Below, piece after piece: positions 35,235 through 45,497 of a stretch of DNA of 64,000 nucleotides; the stretch's first letter is position 1; every line of letters begins with the position of its first letter. The translations under genes and the position numbers were made by a program. Source of the stretch: JADGRB01 sp036267635 (lineage in GTDB: Bacteria > Myxococcota_A > Polyangia > Fen-1088). The stretch spans positions 1-64,000 of the forward strand of contig DATAVR010000006.1 of the NCBI GenBank assembly GCA_036267635.1. The letters are read 5' to 3'. The notes under the pieces were generated by a model. That model ran no database searches. It was not told the DNA's origin and saw nothing but the letters and a program-made list of their open reading frames with translations.

Positions 35235-35946
35235 CGGCGGGACGCCCGCGCGGCCGCCGGGCTTCCTGAGGCAGGCGCTGCGGATCGCGGCCAAGGATCT
35301 GGCCATCGAGTGGCGCAGCCGCGAGGTGCTGGCGACGATGACCTTCCTGGCGGTCGTGGTGGTGCTGATCTTCAGCTTCGCCTTCGTCCTCGAGGGATCG
35401 CGCACGCCGCCGGCGATCGTCGCCGGCATCATCTGGATCGCGTTGGTCGTCTCGGGAAGCGTCGGGCTCGGGCGTGCCTTTGACCGCGAGCGGGACGGCG
35501 AGGCGATCCGCTCGCTGTTGCTGACGCCCGCCCCGCGCGCGGCGATCTACCTCGGCAAGCTCGCCGCCACGGTGGCGCTGATGGCGATCACCGAGACGGC
35601 GCTGACCGCGCTGTCGGGGCTGCTCTTCTCGGCCTCGATGGGCGCGGTGATCGGCCGCGTCGCGCTCCTGCTGCTGCTCGGCACCATCGGCTTCGCCGCC
35701 GTGGGCTGCATCTTCTCGGCGGCGCTGCTGCGCGCCCGCGGCCGCGACGCGCTCCTGGCCACGCTGCTCTACCCGATCATCGTCCCCATCGTGATCGCCG
35801 GCGCGCGCGGCACCACCCAGCTCATCGACCCCATCGCCCCCGACTTCGACGGCGCCCGCTTCTGGACCCAGTTCCTGTTCGCGGTCGACATTCTGTTCGT
35901 GACCGCCGGCCTGTGGGCCTTCGAACCGATCGTCAGCGGAGACTGA
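35227..35946 (+). CDS. ccmB: Haem exporter membrane protein CcmB
   Basis: A 239-residue six-helix membrane protein with the CcmB pattern: amphipathic start (KDLAIEWRSREVLATMTFLAVVVVLIFSFAF), GLGRAFDRERDGEAIRSLLLTPAPRAAIYLGK cytoplasmic loop and LLYPIIVPIVIAGARGT. GTG start inside the ccmA end. It is the last gene of this half of the cluster; ccmC lies 7.2 kb further on. Confidence 0.92.
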
Positions 35947-35971
35947 GCTGCGAGGCGAACAGGCCGAGCAG

Positions 35972-36010
35972 GCGATGAGGTCGGCCGAGCAGTTCGTCCG
36001 ACCTCATCGC
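35972..36010. terminator. Perfect 13-bp inverted repeat between convergent genes
   Basis: GCGATGAGGTCGG (35972-35984) pairs with CCGACCTCATCGC (35998-36010) around a 13-base loop. Placed between the stops of ccmB and the S8 protease, it probably acts as a two-way terminator, although no T-run follows on either strand. Confidence 0.65.
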
Positions 36011-36023
36011 GATCGAAGGGGGC

Positions 36024-37565
36024 TTACTTCAAGGCGGCCAGGGCGTCGACCTCCCCGGCACCGTAGAAGCTGTTGTAGAAGGCCGGGCCCTTGCAGGTGG
36101 CCGGCTGTCCGGTGTCGCCCGGGTCATAGGGGCTCGGCGGGCAGGCGATTGGTGTCGCGGCCAGGCTCAGCTTCAGGAGGAGCGCGTCGGGCGACATCCT
36201 GCCGAACTTGCTGATCACCAGCGCAGCCACGCCGGTGACGTGGGGCGCGGCGGCCGACGTTCCCTGGATGTAGGCGTAGCTCGCGCAGGTTCCCTTGGAG
36301 CAGTCCTGGATCTGGCCGTCGTAGCCGGCCGCGCCCTGATAGAAGAGGCTGCCGGCGGGCATCGGCCCGAGCACCTGACCGGAGGCGGCGGTGTCGGTGA
36401 CCAGCGGATCGGCGATGAGGCTGTCGCCGCCCGGTCCCGTCAGATCGACCGCGCCGAACCCATAGTCGGCGTAGAAGGCGAGCTGCTTGGTGACGCCGAC
36501 CGCGCTCACGCCGATGACCTTGGGGAGCGAAACCGGGAGCACCTTACAGTTGACGCCCTTGCCTGAGCCGGGAAGGCTGGTGAGGTCGAGGAAGAAGTTT
36601 CCGGTCGCCGCGACGACGGTGAGCTTCTTGGCGGCCGCCTTGAGGATCGCGGTGCGGACGATCTGGACGACAGCCGCCCGATCGGGCTGGTCGCTGCAGA
36701 AGATGTCGTCGAACGGCGCCGTGAAGGGGTCGATCGTGAGGCTGGCGTTCAGCAGGTCGAAGCCATGGCCGATCGCCCAATCGATCCCGCAGACGACCGC
36801 GTCCGGAAAAACCAGGCCGGCGTTGGGGCTGCTGAGATCGTCGATCGCGACCTTGACCATGCCGATCTTGACGCCCGGCGCGACGCCCACGGTGCCGACG
36901 CCGTTCTGGGGAGCGACGATCGTCCCCGAGGTGAACGTTCCGTGGCCGATGATGTCGTTCGACCAGACGGCGGGCGAGGTGTCGGGGACGCCCCCCAGGC
37001 AGGAGACGCTGGCGGCGGCGTTGACCTGACCGGCCAGGTCCGGGTGCGTGATGTCGACGCCCGAGTCGAGCATTCCGACGAGCACCGACTTGCTCCCGTT
37101 CGTGATGGCGTGCGCCTCGGGCGCGTGAATCTGATCCATGTCCCACTGCCGGAACGACAGCGGATCCCCCTTGGAGGCCGGGGGCTTCATCGGATGGTGG
37201 GGTTTGGCGGCGGCGACGAGGGGGGTGAGTTGGCTGTGCACCGCCGAGACGGCGCCCACGGCGTCGACGCCCGCGCTCGCCCGCAACGTGGCCGCGAACG
37301 ACGGGCTCGTCGAGCGGGCCAGCACCGCGCCCACGTTCACGTAACGCGCGGCGATGGTCCCGCCGGCGCCGGCGACGATGGCGTCCGCGTTGCTCGGGAT
37401 GGACCCGCCGCTGAAGGCGACGAGGAACGACTGGCTCGATGGACTGGAGCTGAGCGCGCTGGTCGCTTCGGTGACGGGATCAACCGACGCTTCACCACAG
37501 CCGGCCAACGAGAACCCGACGAACACGACAACCAACAACGACGACGACCGGATCGGATTGCACAT
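36024..37565 (-). CDS. Subtilisin-like S8 serine protease lipoprotein
   Basis: A 513-residue lipoprotein (lipobox SLAGC near residue 23) with an inhibitor_I9-like pro-region (about 45-110) and a subtilase domain. The triad is Asp167 (MLDSGVDITHPD), His208 (GHGTFTSGT) and Ser437 (QGTSAAAPHVTG). The oxyanion Asn is in AATGNFF. ATG at 37565 has GAGGAG upstream. Probably an extracellular or outer-membrane protease. It sits in the stretch that separates the two halves of the ccm cluster. Confidence 0.92.
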   Translation of the reverse strand: MCNPIRSSSLLVVVFVGFSLAGCGEASVDPVTEATSALSSSPSSQSFLVAFSGGSIPSNADAIVAGAGGTIAARYVNVGAVLARSTSPSFAATLRASAGVDAVGAVSAVHSQLTPLVAAAKPHHPMKPPASKGDPLSFRQWDMDQIHAPEAHAITNGSKSVLVGMLDSGVDITHPDLAGQVNAAASVSCLGGVPDTSPAVWSNDIIGHGTFTSGTIVAPQNGVGTVGVAPGVKIGMVKVAIDDLSSPNAGLVFPDAVVCGIDWAIGHGFDLLNASLTIDPFTAPFDDIFCSDQPDRAAVVQIVRTAILKAAAKKLTVVAATGNFFLDLTSLPGSGKGVNCKVLPVSLPKVIGVSAVGVTKQLAFYADYGFGAVDLTGPGGDSLIADPLVTDTAASGQVLGPMPAGSLFYQGAAGYDGQIQDCSKGTCASYAYIQGTSAAAPHVTGVAALVISKFGRMSPDALLLKLSLAATPIACPPSPYDPGDTGQPATCKGPAFYNSFYGAGEVDALAALK

Positions 37566-37680
37566 GGTGGTCTCCTCGAACGTTAACGGGGATTCGAGGG
37601 TACACGAGGCCCATGCGATGGCGAGCAATCAATTTGGAAAAAGTTGGCGCGCGGATTCCCCGATCGTTGCACCAGAGCGC

Positions 37681-37702
37681 CAACGTTCGCGCCACAACGT
37701 TG
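37681..37702. promoter_or_regulatory. Inverted repeat CAACGTT-8-AACGTTG upstream of S8 protease
   Basis: Perfect 7-bp arms (37681-37687 and 37696-37702), each containing the palindrome AACGTT; a third AACGTT occurs at 37579-37584 near the protease start. Possible operator of the protease gene. Confidence 0.35.
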
Positions 37703-37719
37703 ACGTCGGACGGACGCAG

Positions 37720-37764
37720 CCAGGCGAGACACGGCCAGGCGAGACGCAACCAGGCGAGACGAGA
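37720..37764. repeat. 15-bp tandem repeat, three copies
   Basis: Units CCAGGCGAGACACGG, CCAGGCGAGACGCAA and CCAGGCGAGACGAGA; the first eleven bases are identical in all three. It lies between the aminotransferase stop and the protease promoter. Confidence 0.8.
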
Positions 37765-37768
37765 AAGC

Positions 37769-39055
37769 TCAGGCCCGGCGGCTCGGGCCTGTTGCTTGCG
37801 CGTTGGCAATCATCGTCTCGAGGCGCCCGAGCGCGGCGTCGAGGCTCTCCTGCGCGGGGCCGAAGGAGAAGCGGACGTGGTGGCGGAAGCGGGATTCGCG
37901 CTGGTGGCGGCGCTTGCCGGGGTTGATGTCGAAGAACTCGCCGGGGACGACGATCACCTGGTGGTCGAGCGCGGCGCGGAAGAAGCCCATGCCGTCGTCG
38001 AGCGGTGGCGGCAGCTTGTCGACGCGGCCCCACACGTAGAACGTCCCGTCGGGCGCGCGGTCGGTCGTGATCCCCAGGCGGGCCAGGCCGGCCAGCATCC
38101 GTTCGCGCTTGGCGCCGAAGGTGGCGTGGATGGCGTTGGTCTCGGCGACCACGTGCGCGTCGTCGAGCAGCGAGATGGCGGCGCGTTGGAGCGGCTTCGA
38201 GCCGCCGCCGTCGAGGAATGATCCGGCGCTGGCGACCGCTTCGATTACGGGGCGCGGGCCGATGGTCCAGGTGACCCGCCAGCCGGGGTAGCGCCAGTTC
38301 TTGGTCAGGCCGTCGAACAGGATCACCGGATCGCGATCGACCTCCTCGACGTAGCGGGCGGCGCTCTCGATCGGCAGCCGGCCGGCCAGCGCGGTCCAGA
38401 CGTAGTGCGAGTAGAATTCGTCGAGCAGGAGCGCGCAGTCGAGCTCGCGGGAGAGCGCCACCCACTGCGCGAGCTCGTCCCCTTGCACCAGCTTGCCGGT
38501 CGGGTTGCAGGGGTTCGAGAGCAGCAGCGCCGCCAGGCCCCGCCCGTGCACCTCGCGGCGCAAATCCTCGACCGTGAAGGCGTAGCCGCGCTCGCCCTCG
38601 AGCAGGATCGGGATGGCGGTGAAGGCCTTGAAGATGTCGAGCAGCTCTTCGTAGGCGGTGTAGTCGGGCAGGAAGTGGCCCAGGTTGACGTGGCCGAGGC
38701 TGGCCGCCGCGCGCGTGAGGGCGGCGCGCCCGCCGCCGGAGACGCTGACGTTCTCCGCGCTGTACTGCGAGGGCATCCCGCGCCGGTAGAGGCGGTTGTA
38801 GAGGCCGGCGATCGCCTCGCGCAGCTCCCAGATGCCGGGGATCGGCGCGTACTCTTGATCGTCGACGTCGATGGAGACGCGCGCGACCCGCGGTGGCGCG
38901 CCGGGGAGGGGGCCGGTCTCCGGCTGCCCCTGGCCCAGGTTCGACCAGGCGGGATCGTTGCTCCGGAAGCCGCGCTTGGCCGCTTCGGTGGTGACGTAGA
39001 TGACCCCCGTGCGGGGGACCGGCCGAAAGGCCGAGAACATCGCTTCGTCGGACAC
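37769..39055 (-). CDS. Class I/II PLP-dependent aminotransferase
   Basis: A 428-residue fold-type I enzyme. The PLP Lys is in FDGLTKNWRYPGWR, with SNPCNPTGKL (substrate Asn loop) and DEFYSHYVW before it. A GTG at 39055 places the start 2 bases after the stop of the CAP-domain gene, so the two are probably cotranscribed; ATG at 39040 is an alternative. The exact substrate cannot be told. The basic tail after FSFGPA is short. Confidence 0.87.
   Translation of the reverse strand: MSDEAMFSAFRPVPRTGVIYVTTEAAKRGFRSNDPAWSNLGQGQPETGPLPGAPPRVARVSIDVDDQEYAPIPGIWELREAIAGLYNRLYRRGMPSQYSAENVSVSGGGRAALTRAAASLGHVNLGHFLPDYTAYEELLDIFKAFTAIPILLEGERGYAFTVEDLRREVHGRGLAALLLSNPCNPTGKLVQGDELAQWVALSRELDCALLLDEFYSHYVWTALAGRLPIESAARYVEEVDRDPVILFDGLTKNWRYPGWRVTWTIGPRPVIEAVASAGSFLDGGGSKPLQRAAISLLDDAHVVAETNAIHATFGAKRERMLAGLARLGITTDRAPDGTFYVWGRVDKLPPPLDDGMGFFRAALDHQVIVVPGEFFDINPGKRRHQRESRFRHHVRFSFGPAQESLDAALGRLETMIANAQATGPSRRA
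37770..37791 (-). terminator. Terminator overlapping the aminotransferase stop
   Basis: Perfect 8-bp stem (CAGGCCCG/CGGGCCTG) with a 6-base loop, followed on the minus strand by AGCTTTCTC. It overlaps the last codons of the gene ending at 37769. Confidence 0.5.
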
Positions 39056-39057
39056 GG

Positions 39058-40554
39058 TCAGCGCCGGCGCACGCGCTGCGGCCGAGGCGCGCCGCGAGCG
39101 AGAAGTAGAAGACCGAGCAGCAAGAATCCGGCGACGGTCGAGGGGAGATCGGCCGCCGCGACAGCGCAGCTGAAGCCGCCCGATCCGGTCAGATCGTTGC
39201 CGCCGCCCGATCCGCCGCTGCCGACTGCACCGCCGGTGCCGGTTCCTGTCGAGCCGCCGGTCGCGCCGCCGCTGCCGGTCGCGCCGCCGCTGCCGGTCGT
39301 CGCGCCGCCGCTGCCGGTCGCGCCGCCGCTGCCGGTCGCGCCGCCACTGCCGCCGGTCGTCGTCTGCCCACCCGCGCCGGTCGCCAGGCTGCCGCCGCTG
39401 CCGGTGCTGCCCCCGGTCGCGGCGCTGCCGCCCGTGCCAGTCGTGCCGCCGGTCGCGGTGGTGCCGCCGCTTCCAGTTGTGCCGCCGCTGCCAGTTGTGC
39501 CGCCGCCGCCGCCGTCGCAAGAGCCCGCCGGAGCCGTCGCCAGGTAGTCGCCGCTGCAGGTGCCGCTGCCGACGGGGACGTTGTAGGCCCCGGTCGTCGG
39601 GTAGGTCACCCGTCCGCCCGAGGCGTCGCGCGCCAGGATCCAGTAGGTGTGACAGCCGGCGGTGAGGGCGGCCGTGGCCTTGTAGGTCGCGTTCAGCGCG
39701 TCGGTGCCGAGCTCGCGGGTCATCGCGGTGCAGGTGCCGTCGACGACGACGTCGATCGACGCCGGGGCGCCCAGCGCCGGGTCGGCCCAGGTGGCGTAGA
39801 AGGTGAATGTCCCGGCGGCGCCGCTGACCGGGGTGACGGCGGCCGTCGCCATCTTCGGAATGGCCTGGCCCTTGATGTTGCCCGAGTCGGAGATGTCGAA
39901 CGGCGAGTAGCACTCCTTGGTGCCGCTGGCGTGCCCGTAGCCCATCGTGTTCGAAGTGATCCCCTGGTCGGTCAGGTTCATGCGGTGGCCGTCCGAGCCG
40001 GCGGCCTCGTCCATCCAGCCGTTGACGGTGGCGATCGGATCGCCGTAGCCGGCGGCGGCGACCTCGCCCGTCGAAGTGATGGCGGTCCCGTTGGTGAAGT
40101 ATCCGAGCCGCATTGCGAATGGTGTCCCGCACGTGTTGATGTCCGCGACCATCGCGCACATCGCGCAGCTCGAGGGGACGGGCGTCGCGCAGGCGCAGCT
40201 CGGATCACCGGTGCAGCCACTGGTCGCGACGTCGGCGTTCAGGGTGCAGGGCGATGTGTGCATGAGAGTCACGTCGGACAGCTCCAGGTTGACGGCGTGG
40301 AACCGCGCTGACTGATTGAGCGCCAGGGACCAGATGACCGGGGGGCGCGCCGGATAGCTCTTCGAGTTGGGGCCCGCCACCGTCTCGGGGTCGGAGCGCG
40401 CGCGGTTGATGGCCATCAGGCCGAGGCGCTCGAGCGTCGAGGGGAATCCGTTCGACGGCTCGCCGATGGCGCCCTGTTCCTGGGTGACGGGCTGGTCGAC
40501 GGGGTCGAGGCAGCCGGTCGCAACGAGAACCGCTCCGATAAGGAGGCCGCGCAT
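39058..40554 (-). CDS. CAP-domain (SCP/PR-1) lipoprotein with Gly/Ser/Thr-rich stalk
   Basis: A 498-residue lipoprotein (lipobox VATGC near residue 15). Residues 35-215 resemble a CAP domain (IWSLALNQSARFHAVNLEL, TSTGEVAAAGYGDP, DEAAGSDGHRMNLT). A beta domain follows (about 230-345), then a low-complexity stalk of about 110 residues made of (GSGGAT)-type repeats, a hydrophobic helix and an Arg-rich end (RPQRVRRR). That tail resembles surface-anchoring tails in myxobacteria. CAP proteins have diverse secreted roles. Confidence 0.85.
   Translation of the reverse strand: MRGLLIGAVLVATGCLDPVDQPVTQEQGAIGEPSNGFPSTLERLGLMAINRARSDPETVAGPNSKSYPARPPVIWSLALNQSARFHAVNLELSDVTLMHTSPCTLNADVATSGCTGDPSCACATPVPSSCAMCAMVADINTCGTPFAMRLGYFTNGTAITSTGEVAAAGYGDPIATVNGWMDEAAGSDGHRMNLTDQGITSNTMGYGHASGTKECYSPFDISDSGNIKGQAIPKMATAAVTPVSGAAGTFTFYATWADPALGAPASIDVVVDGTCTAMTRELGTDALNATYKATAALTAGCHTYWILARDASGGRVTYPTTGAYNVPVGSGTCSGDYLATAPAGSCDGGGGGTTGSGGTTGSGGTTATGGTTGTGGSAATGGSTGSGGSLATGAGGQTTTGGSGGATGSGGATGSGGATTGSGGATGSGGATGGSTGTGTGGAVGSGGSGGGNDLTGSGGFSCAVAAADLPSTVAGFLLLGLLLLARGAPRPQRVRRR
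39220..39500 (-). repeat. Low-complexity repeat encoding the Gly/Ser/Thr/Ala stalk
   Basis: Near-perfect 18-bp units (GCGCCGCCGCTGCCGGTC, plus strand) run between about 39260 and 39350, with degenerate copies on both sides. Encodes six-residue units such as GSGGAT. Such DNA is prone to copy-number change and assembly error. Confidence 0.8.
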
Positions 40555-40603
40555 CCGCCGAAGCTTATCACTTTCGCCGGATCGACCGCGCTAAAGGGGC
40601 TCG

Positions 40604-41518
40604 TTAGTTGGCGCGCGCGACGTCGACGACGATATTGTCGAGGTAACCGCTCCATCCGGAGGTGGCGCCGCCGGTCTCGGGGCCGACGGTGACGTCGACC
40701 GCGGTGTCGGGATCGAAGTGCCCCGTGATAGGCGCGTTCGTGGTGTCGGGAATCGTGATCTGAATCAGTTCGCTCGACGCGGTGATTTGCATCTGGACGC
40801 GCGTCCAGATGTTTGCCTGCAGCGTGCCGTAGAGCTGGTACTCGTTGAAGGTCACACCGCCGCCATCGTATTCCATCGTCAGATAGTAGCCGGTGTAAGC
40901 CGTTGCGAAGCTGGTGTCGACGCCTACGGTGTAGGAAAGGCAGGCGTGACCGGAGCCGAGATCGACACATAAAAGCGAGACAGAACCAGTCCAGGGAGTG
41001 GCCACTCCTTGGCCCGCAGGGCTGAGGTCCACGGCGACGGTGACGGATGCAATCGGTTGCGCGCCGGCGTCGTGCCAGACGAGCGCCGCATCCGAGCCGT
41101 CACCGGTCGACACGCTCGTTTGCAACGAGTACGGCAGGCTCGAAGCGCGCTGCATTGTCGGCGCCGCCGTCCCTTGATTCGCGGTCATGACCGTCCACCC
41201 GCCGTTGCTGGGAAGCTGTCCGTCGCCGAAGTCGAGACAGGTAGAGTCGGCGGCAGCCACTCCCGGCGGCGGCGATTGTTGGGTGCACCATGTCGGCATC
41301 GTCGACCCATCGATGTGGTTCGATACATCGGTCGCTGCGTCCACCCCGTGTCCCCCACTTCCGCCGGACCGGTTTCCACCGGCTCCGGCTCCTCCCTCTC
41401 CGCTACCCGCACTGCCCCCCTGGGCTCGACCACCGGCCTCGCCACCATCGTTGCCACGCAAGGTTGCCGATCCGCATCCGACGGGCAATAGGATCAAGGT
41501 CCAAGCAAAGCGTCGCAT
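40604..41518 (-). CDS. Exported lipoprotein with concanavalin-like beta domain
   Basis: A 304-residue lipoprotein (ATG 41518; lipobox LPVGC) with a Gly/Ala/Ser linker (25-60) and a beta-rich domain containing four or five Cys and segments such as ANIWTRVQMQITASSELIQITI and GYLDNIVVDV. These are typical of LamG/concanavalin-like sandwich domains that bind sugars. Catalytic residues are not evident. Monocistronic on the minus strand. Confidence 0.7.
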   Translation of the reverse strand: MRRFAWTLILLPVGCGSATLRGNDGGEAGGRAQGGSAGSGEGGAGAGGNRSGGSGGHGVDAATDVSNHIDGSTMPTWCTQQSPPPGVAAADSTCLDFGDGQLPSNGGWTVMTANQGTAAPTMQRASSLPYSLQTSVSTGDGSDAALVWHDAGAQPIASVTVAVDLSPAGQGVATPWTGSVSLLCVDLGSGHACLSYTVGVDTSFATAYTGYYLTMEYDGGGVTFNEYQLYGTLQANIWTRVQMQITASSELIQITIPDTTNAPITGHFDPDTAVDVTVGPETGGATSGWSGYLDNIVVDVARAN

Positions 41519-41569
41519 ACCGTCACTCGCGCGGCACGAGGCCGAGCACGCGCTGCACTTCGCGCTGTC

Positions 41570-42244
41570 GCACGACGGCGACAGACTGCGGCTGAAGCGC
41601 CCGAGATCCTGTCCCTGCTCGATCACTCAGGCTTCGACGCGATGAGGCTCAGTGACGAGGCCCTGCACCGATAGCTCGTCGACGAGGTCACCCGAACCGG
41701 TCGCCTGCTGCTCATTCGCGATCACTACGATGCCCCGTCGTGCGGAACGGACATCCACGCCCACCCAGCCGAACACCAGGTCGACCCGAAGAAGCTGAAG
41801 AACGAGGGCAAGTGGGGCGGAAACAGCGCGCACTGGTCTCAGGAGAAGAAGTTGGAGAGCATGCACCCTGACCTGAGGCCGCGCGTGCGGGGGGTGCTCA
41901 AGGGGCTCGCCGCGCGAGGATTTCAGCCGATGATCTTCTATGGGTGGCGGTCGGTGGAGGTCCAGCAGAAGAAGCTGAAAGAGGGGAAGTCTCACGTGAA
42001 ATTCAGCTTCCACAACGCAACGAACAGGGACGGCACCCCATGCTCGTACGCTGCGGACGTCGTCGACCAGCGCTGGAACTGGGAGGCGGACGCCGAGAAG
42101 AACGGCTACTGGCTCGCGGTCGGCGCGGAGGCGAAGGCCAACAACCTGTATTGGGGCGGCACGTGGGAGCACCCGGACTGGGCCCATGTTCAGCTTCTGC
42201 CCAACAAGCAGCTCAAGCACATTAGGCGGGCGTGCGGTTACTAG
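41570..42244 (+). pseudogene. M15-family D-Ala-D-Ala carboxypeptidase/endolysin-like gene with disrupted 5' part
   Basis: The frame ending at 42244 encodes an M15 peptidase domain: HPDLRPRV helix, GWRSVEVQQKKL, zinc ligands in SFHNATN...YAADVVD (His and Asp) and the catalytic WEHPDWAHVQL. The same frame is open upstream for 59 codons but without ATG, GTG or TTG until a TTG at 41852, and it ends at TAG 41672-41674; beyond the TAG it continues with ATG 41642 and MRLSDEALHR. Upstream again, protein-like sequence switches frame near 41600. Either the short form from 41852 (130 residues) is expressed or the gene is decayed. Confidence 0.55.
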
Positions 42245-43023
42245 TCGTCCTCGCGCTGCTCGTCCTCCCCGAGGCGGCGGCGCGCGCAGAAAGAGTGTGG
42301 ATTGTCGTCGGCGCCAGCAGTCCCTCGTCAGACGGGATCGCTCGCGCGGCGAAGCCGCTGGCGGCGAGGTGGCCGGGTGGCCTGATCTTCCGCACCGCCG
42401 ACTGCGGCGAGAAGCGGGACGTGTTCGGCTGGGCGTACCGCGTGGCGGAGTCGGCCGACGACGCCAAGGCGGCGCTGGCCGCCGCCCGCCAGGTCGCCAA
42501 GGGCGCGTACGTGAAAGCGTGCGACGTCGCGCCGCGGTCGCTGCTCGCGTTGCGCGTGTCCGCGGTCGATTCCTCGATCGCCGATGTTCCGACCAGCGTC
42601 GCCGAGGACTGGGAAGACGAGGACCGCGTATCGAGCGCGGTCCTGATCGCCGACGGACCGACGCTGGTGATCAGGCGCGTCTACAAGGCCGCGTTCCTGG
42701 ACGACCCGGATCAAGGCAAGGACCAGGGCGTATGGCTTGCGGAGGGTGGCGGTAAGCTCAAGGCCCTCGCGGAGTCGTGCTCGCCCGCCGAAGCCTTCGC
42801 CGCCCGCGACGGCAAGCTCGCGTTCCAGTGCGGGGACTCGGTCGCCGCCGACGAGTTGCTGCACAAGGTTCTGGTGTTCGACGGCGACAAGCAGGTCGCC
42901 GCGGTGTCGTCCTGCCGCAAGCCGCGGTGGACAGGCCCGGCGGCGCTGGTCTGCAGTTCGGAGTCGGTCGGCTCCAACGGCAGGATCAAGTTGAGGGCGA
43001 AGAAGATTTTGGTGGGGCGGTGA
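42232..43023 (+). CDS. Exported hypothetical protein
   Basis: A 263-residue protein from a GTG at 42232 that overlaps the M15 frame by 13 bases. It has a signal peptide (about 1-20, cleaved at AARAE). The rest is a mixed alpha/beta domain with five or six Cys, ending in a basic KLRAKKILVGR. No motif was recognised. Coupling to the M15 frame suggests the two were or are one operon. Confidence 0.65.
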   Translation: MRLLVVLALLVLPEAAARAERVWIVVGASSPSSDGIARAAKPLAARWPGGLIFRTADCGEKRDVFGWAYRVAESADDAKAALAAARQVAKGAYVKACDVAPRSLLALRVSAVDSSIADVPTSVAEDWEDEDRVSSAVLIADGPTLVIRRVYKAAFLDDPDQGKDQGVWLAEGGGKLKALAESCSPAEAFAARDGKLAFQCGDSVAADELLHKVLVFDGDKQVAAVSSCRKPRWTGPAALVCSSESVGSNGRIKLRAKKILVGR

Positions 43024-43136
43024 TTGTCGCGATCTGGTCGCTCGCGCGTGTTCGTCCAGCAGCCCAAGCCCTGACCGCGGCCGCAAATGACCGCGTATTG
43101 GACGACGGCGTCGCGCTTTCGAGGTAGTATCCGCCG

Positions 43137-43820
43137 ATGCGATCGGTGGGGATCTGGTTCGTCGCCGTGGCGACGGCCGCCGCCGTCGGGTTCTTGATCG
43201 TCCCGTCGTTGATCTTGGGCGCGCCGCTCGAGCCGGTGATGGGCGTGGTCCAGAAAATCTTCTACTTCCATGTCCCCTCCGCGACGATGCTGTTCCTGTC
43301 GACGTTCGTCTGCGCGGGCGGGAGCATCGCGTTCCTCTTCAAAGGGTCGGAGGCGGGCGATCGGGTGGCGGCCGCGGCGGGAGAGCTGGCGGTGCTGTTC
43401 GGCGCCTGCACGCTGGTGACCGGGCCGCTCTGGGGGCGCAAGGCCTGGGGCGTCTGGTGGCAGTGGGACGCGCGGCTCACGAGCGCGCTCCTGCTGGAGC
43501 TCATCATGATCGGTTACCTGCTGGCGCGGCGCTACGGCGGGCCGGCCGGGCGGAAATTGTCGGCGGCCTTGGCGCTGTTCGCGGCGATCGACGTGCCGCT
43601 GGTCTACAAGAGCGTCGACATCTGGCGGACGGTCCACCCGCAGACCACGGTCGTTCCCACGCTGGATCCGCGGATGCGGCCCGCGTTCTGGAGCGGCTTC
43701 GCGCTCATCCTTCTGGTCTGGGCGCTGCTCTTCATGCTGCGCCTGCGGCTGGAGCGCGCCCGGTCCGACCTGGCCGCCCTGCGGCTCGACGCCGAGGATC
43801 TGCTGGAGACGAGCTCATGA
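43137..43820 (+). CDS. ccmC: Haem exporter protein CcmC
   Basis: A 227-residue six-helix protein with the CcmC tryptophan motif WGVWWQWDARLTSALLLELI (about 101-120) and the two conserved His (KIFYFHVPSA and TVHPQTT). CcmC loads haem onto CcmE. It resumes the ccm cluster 7.2 kb after ccmB. Its stop overlaps the ccmD start (ATGA). Confidence 0.93.
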   Translation: MRSVGIWFVAVATAAAVGFLIVPSLILGAPLEPVMGVVQKIFYFHVPSATMLFLSTFVCAGGSIAFLFKGSEAGDRVAAAAGELAVLFGACTLVTGPLWGRKAWGVWWQWDARLTSALLLELIMIGYLLARRYGGPAGRKLSAALALFAAIDVPLVYKSVDIWRTVHPQTTVVPTLDPRMRPAFWSGFALILLVWALLFMLRLRLERARSDLAALRLDAEDLLETSS

Positions 43821-44113
43821 AACAAAAGAGACGATTCGCGCGCCGCTGGTTCTTGCTGATCGGCGCGCTCGCTTGGGGAGCGCCGGCGCTGGCCGTCGCG
43901 CAGGAGTTCGAGAAGGTGAGCGGGGCGGTGCGGGAGGAGATCCCGGCGCGGCCGCTGGTCGCCGCCGCCTACGGGTTCATCTGGATCGCCATCCTGGCCT
44001 ACGTCGTGTTCGTGGCGCGCGGCCTCGGGCGCGTGCGCCAGGATCTGGGCGACCTGCGCGCCAAAATTGATCGGGCGGTCACCCGGGTGGACGATCGGGC
44101 GCCGCGACCGTGA
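43817..44113 (+). CDS. ccmD: CcmD-family small membrane protein
   Basis: A 98-residue protein, longer than usual CcmD, with a signal-like N-terminal helix (9-27) and the CcmD core YGFIWIAILAYVVFVARGLGRVRQDL, then an acidic/basic tail. CcmD stabilises the CcmABC-CcmE complex. Overlaps ccmC by 4 bases and the next gene by 4. Confidence 0.8.
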   Translation: MKQKRRFARRWFLLIGALAWGAPALAVAQEFEKVSGAVREEIPARPLVAAAYGFIWIAILAYVVFVARGLGRVRQDLGDLRAKIDRAVTRVDDRAPRP

Positions 44114-44307
44114 TCCTCCTGGCGCTCGGCATCGGGGTGCCGCCCTCCTCGCACTTCATCTACATCCCCGTCATCTTCACCCTGGGGATCGTGATGGGGT
44201 TCGTGCTGGGGGCCAAGGCGACGCGCGACGCGATCGCGCTCGAGCAGCGCAAGGCGGCCGAGCGCGAGGAGCGCAAGGCGCGGCGCCAGGCGGCCTCGTC
44301 GAAATAG
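44110..44307 (+). CDS. Small membrane protein after ccmD
   Basis: A 65-residue protein started at a GTG overlapping the ccmD stop. It has one or two membrane helices (about 1-38) and a charged helical tail (RKAAEREERKARRQAA). No family recognised. Tight coupling makes it part of the ccm operon. Confidence 0.6.
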   Translation: MILLALGIGVPPSSHFIYIPVIFTLGIVMGFVLGAKATRDAIALEQRKAAEREERKARRQAASSK

Positions 44308-44323
44308 CGATATCCTTCTCGCC

Positions 44324-45466
<1,143 letters not shown>

Positions 45467-45497
45467 CCGCGGTTCCGTTGACCGCGCATCGAGGCGC

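Noticed and set aside
39220..39500. Regular repeats considered as a CRISPR array
   Set aside because: Units are 18 bp, directly adjacent without spacers, and encode a Gly/Ser/Thr/Ala stalk in frame.
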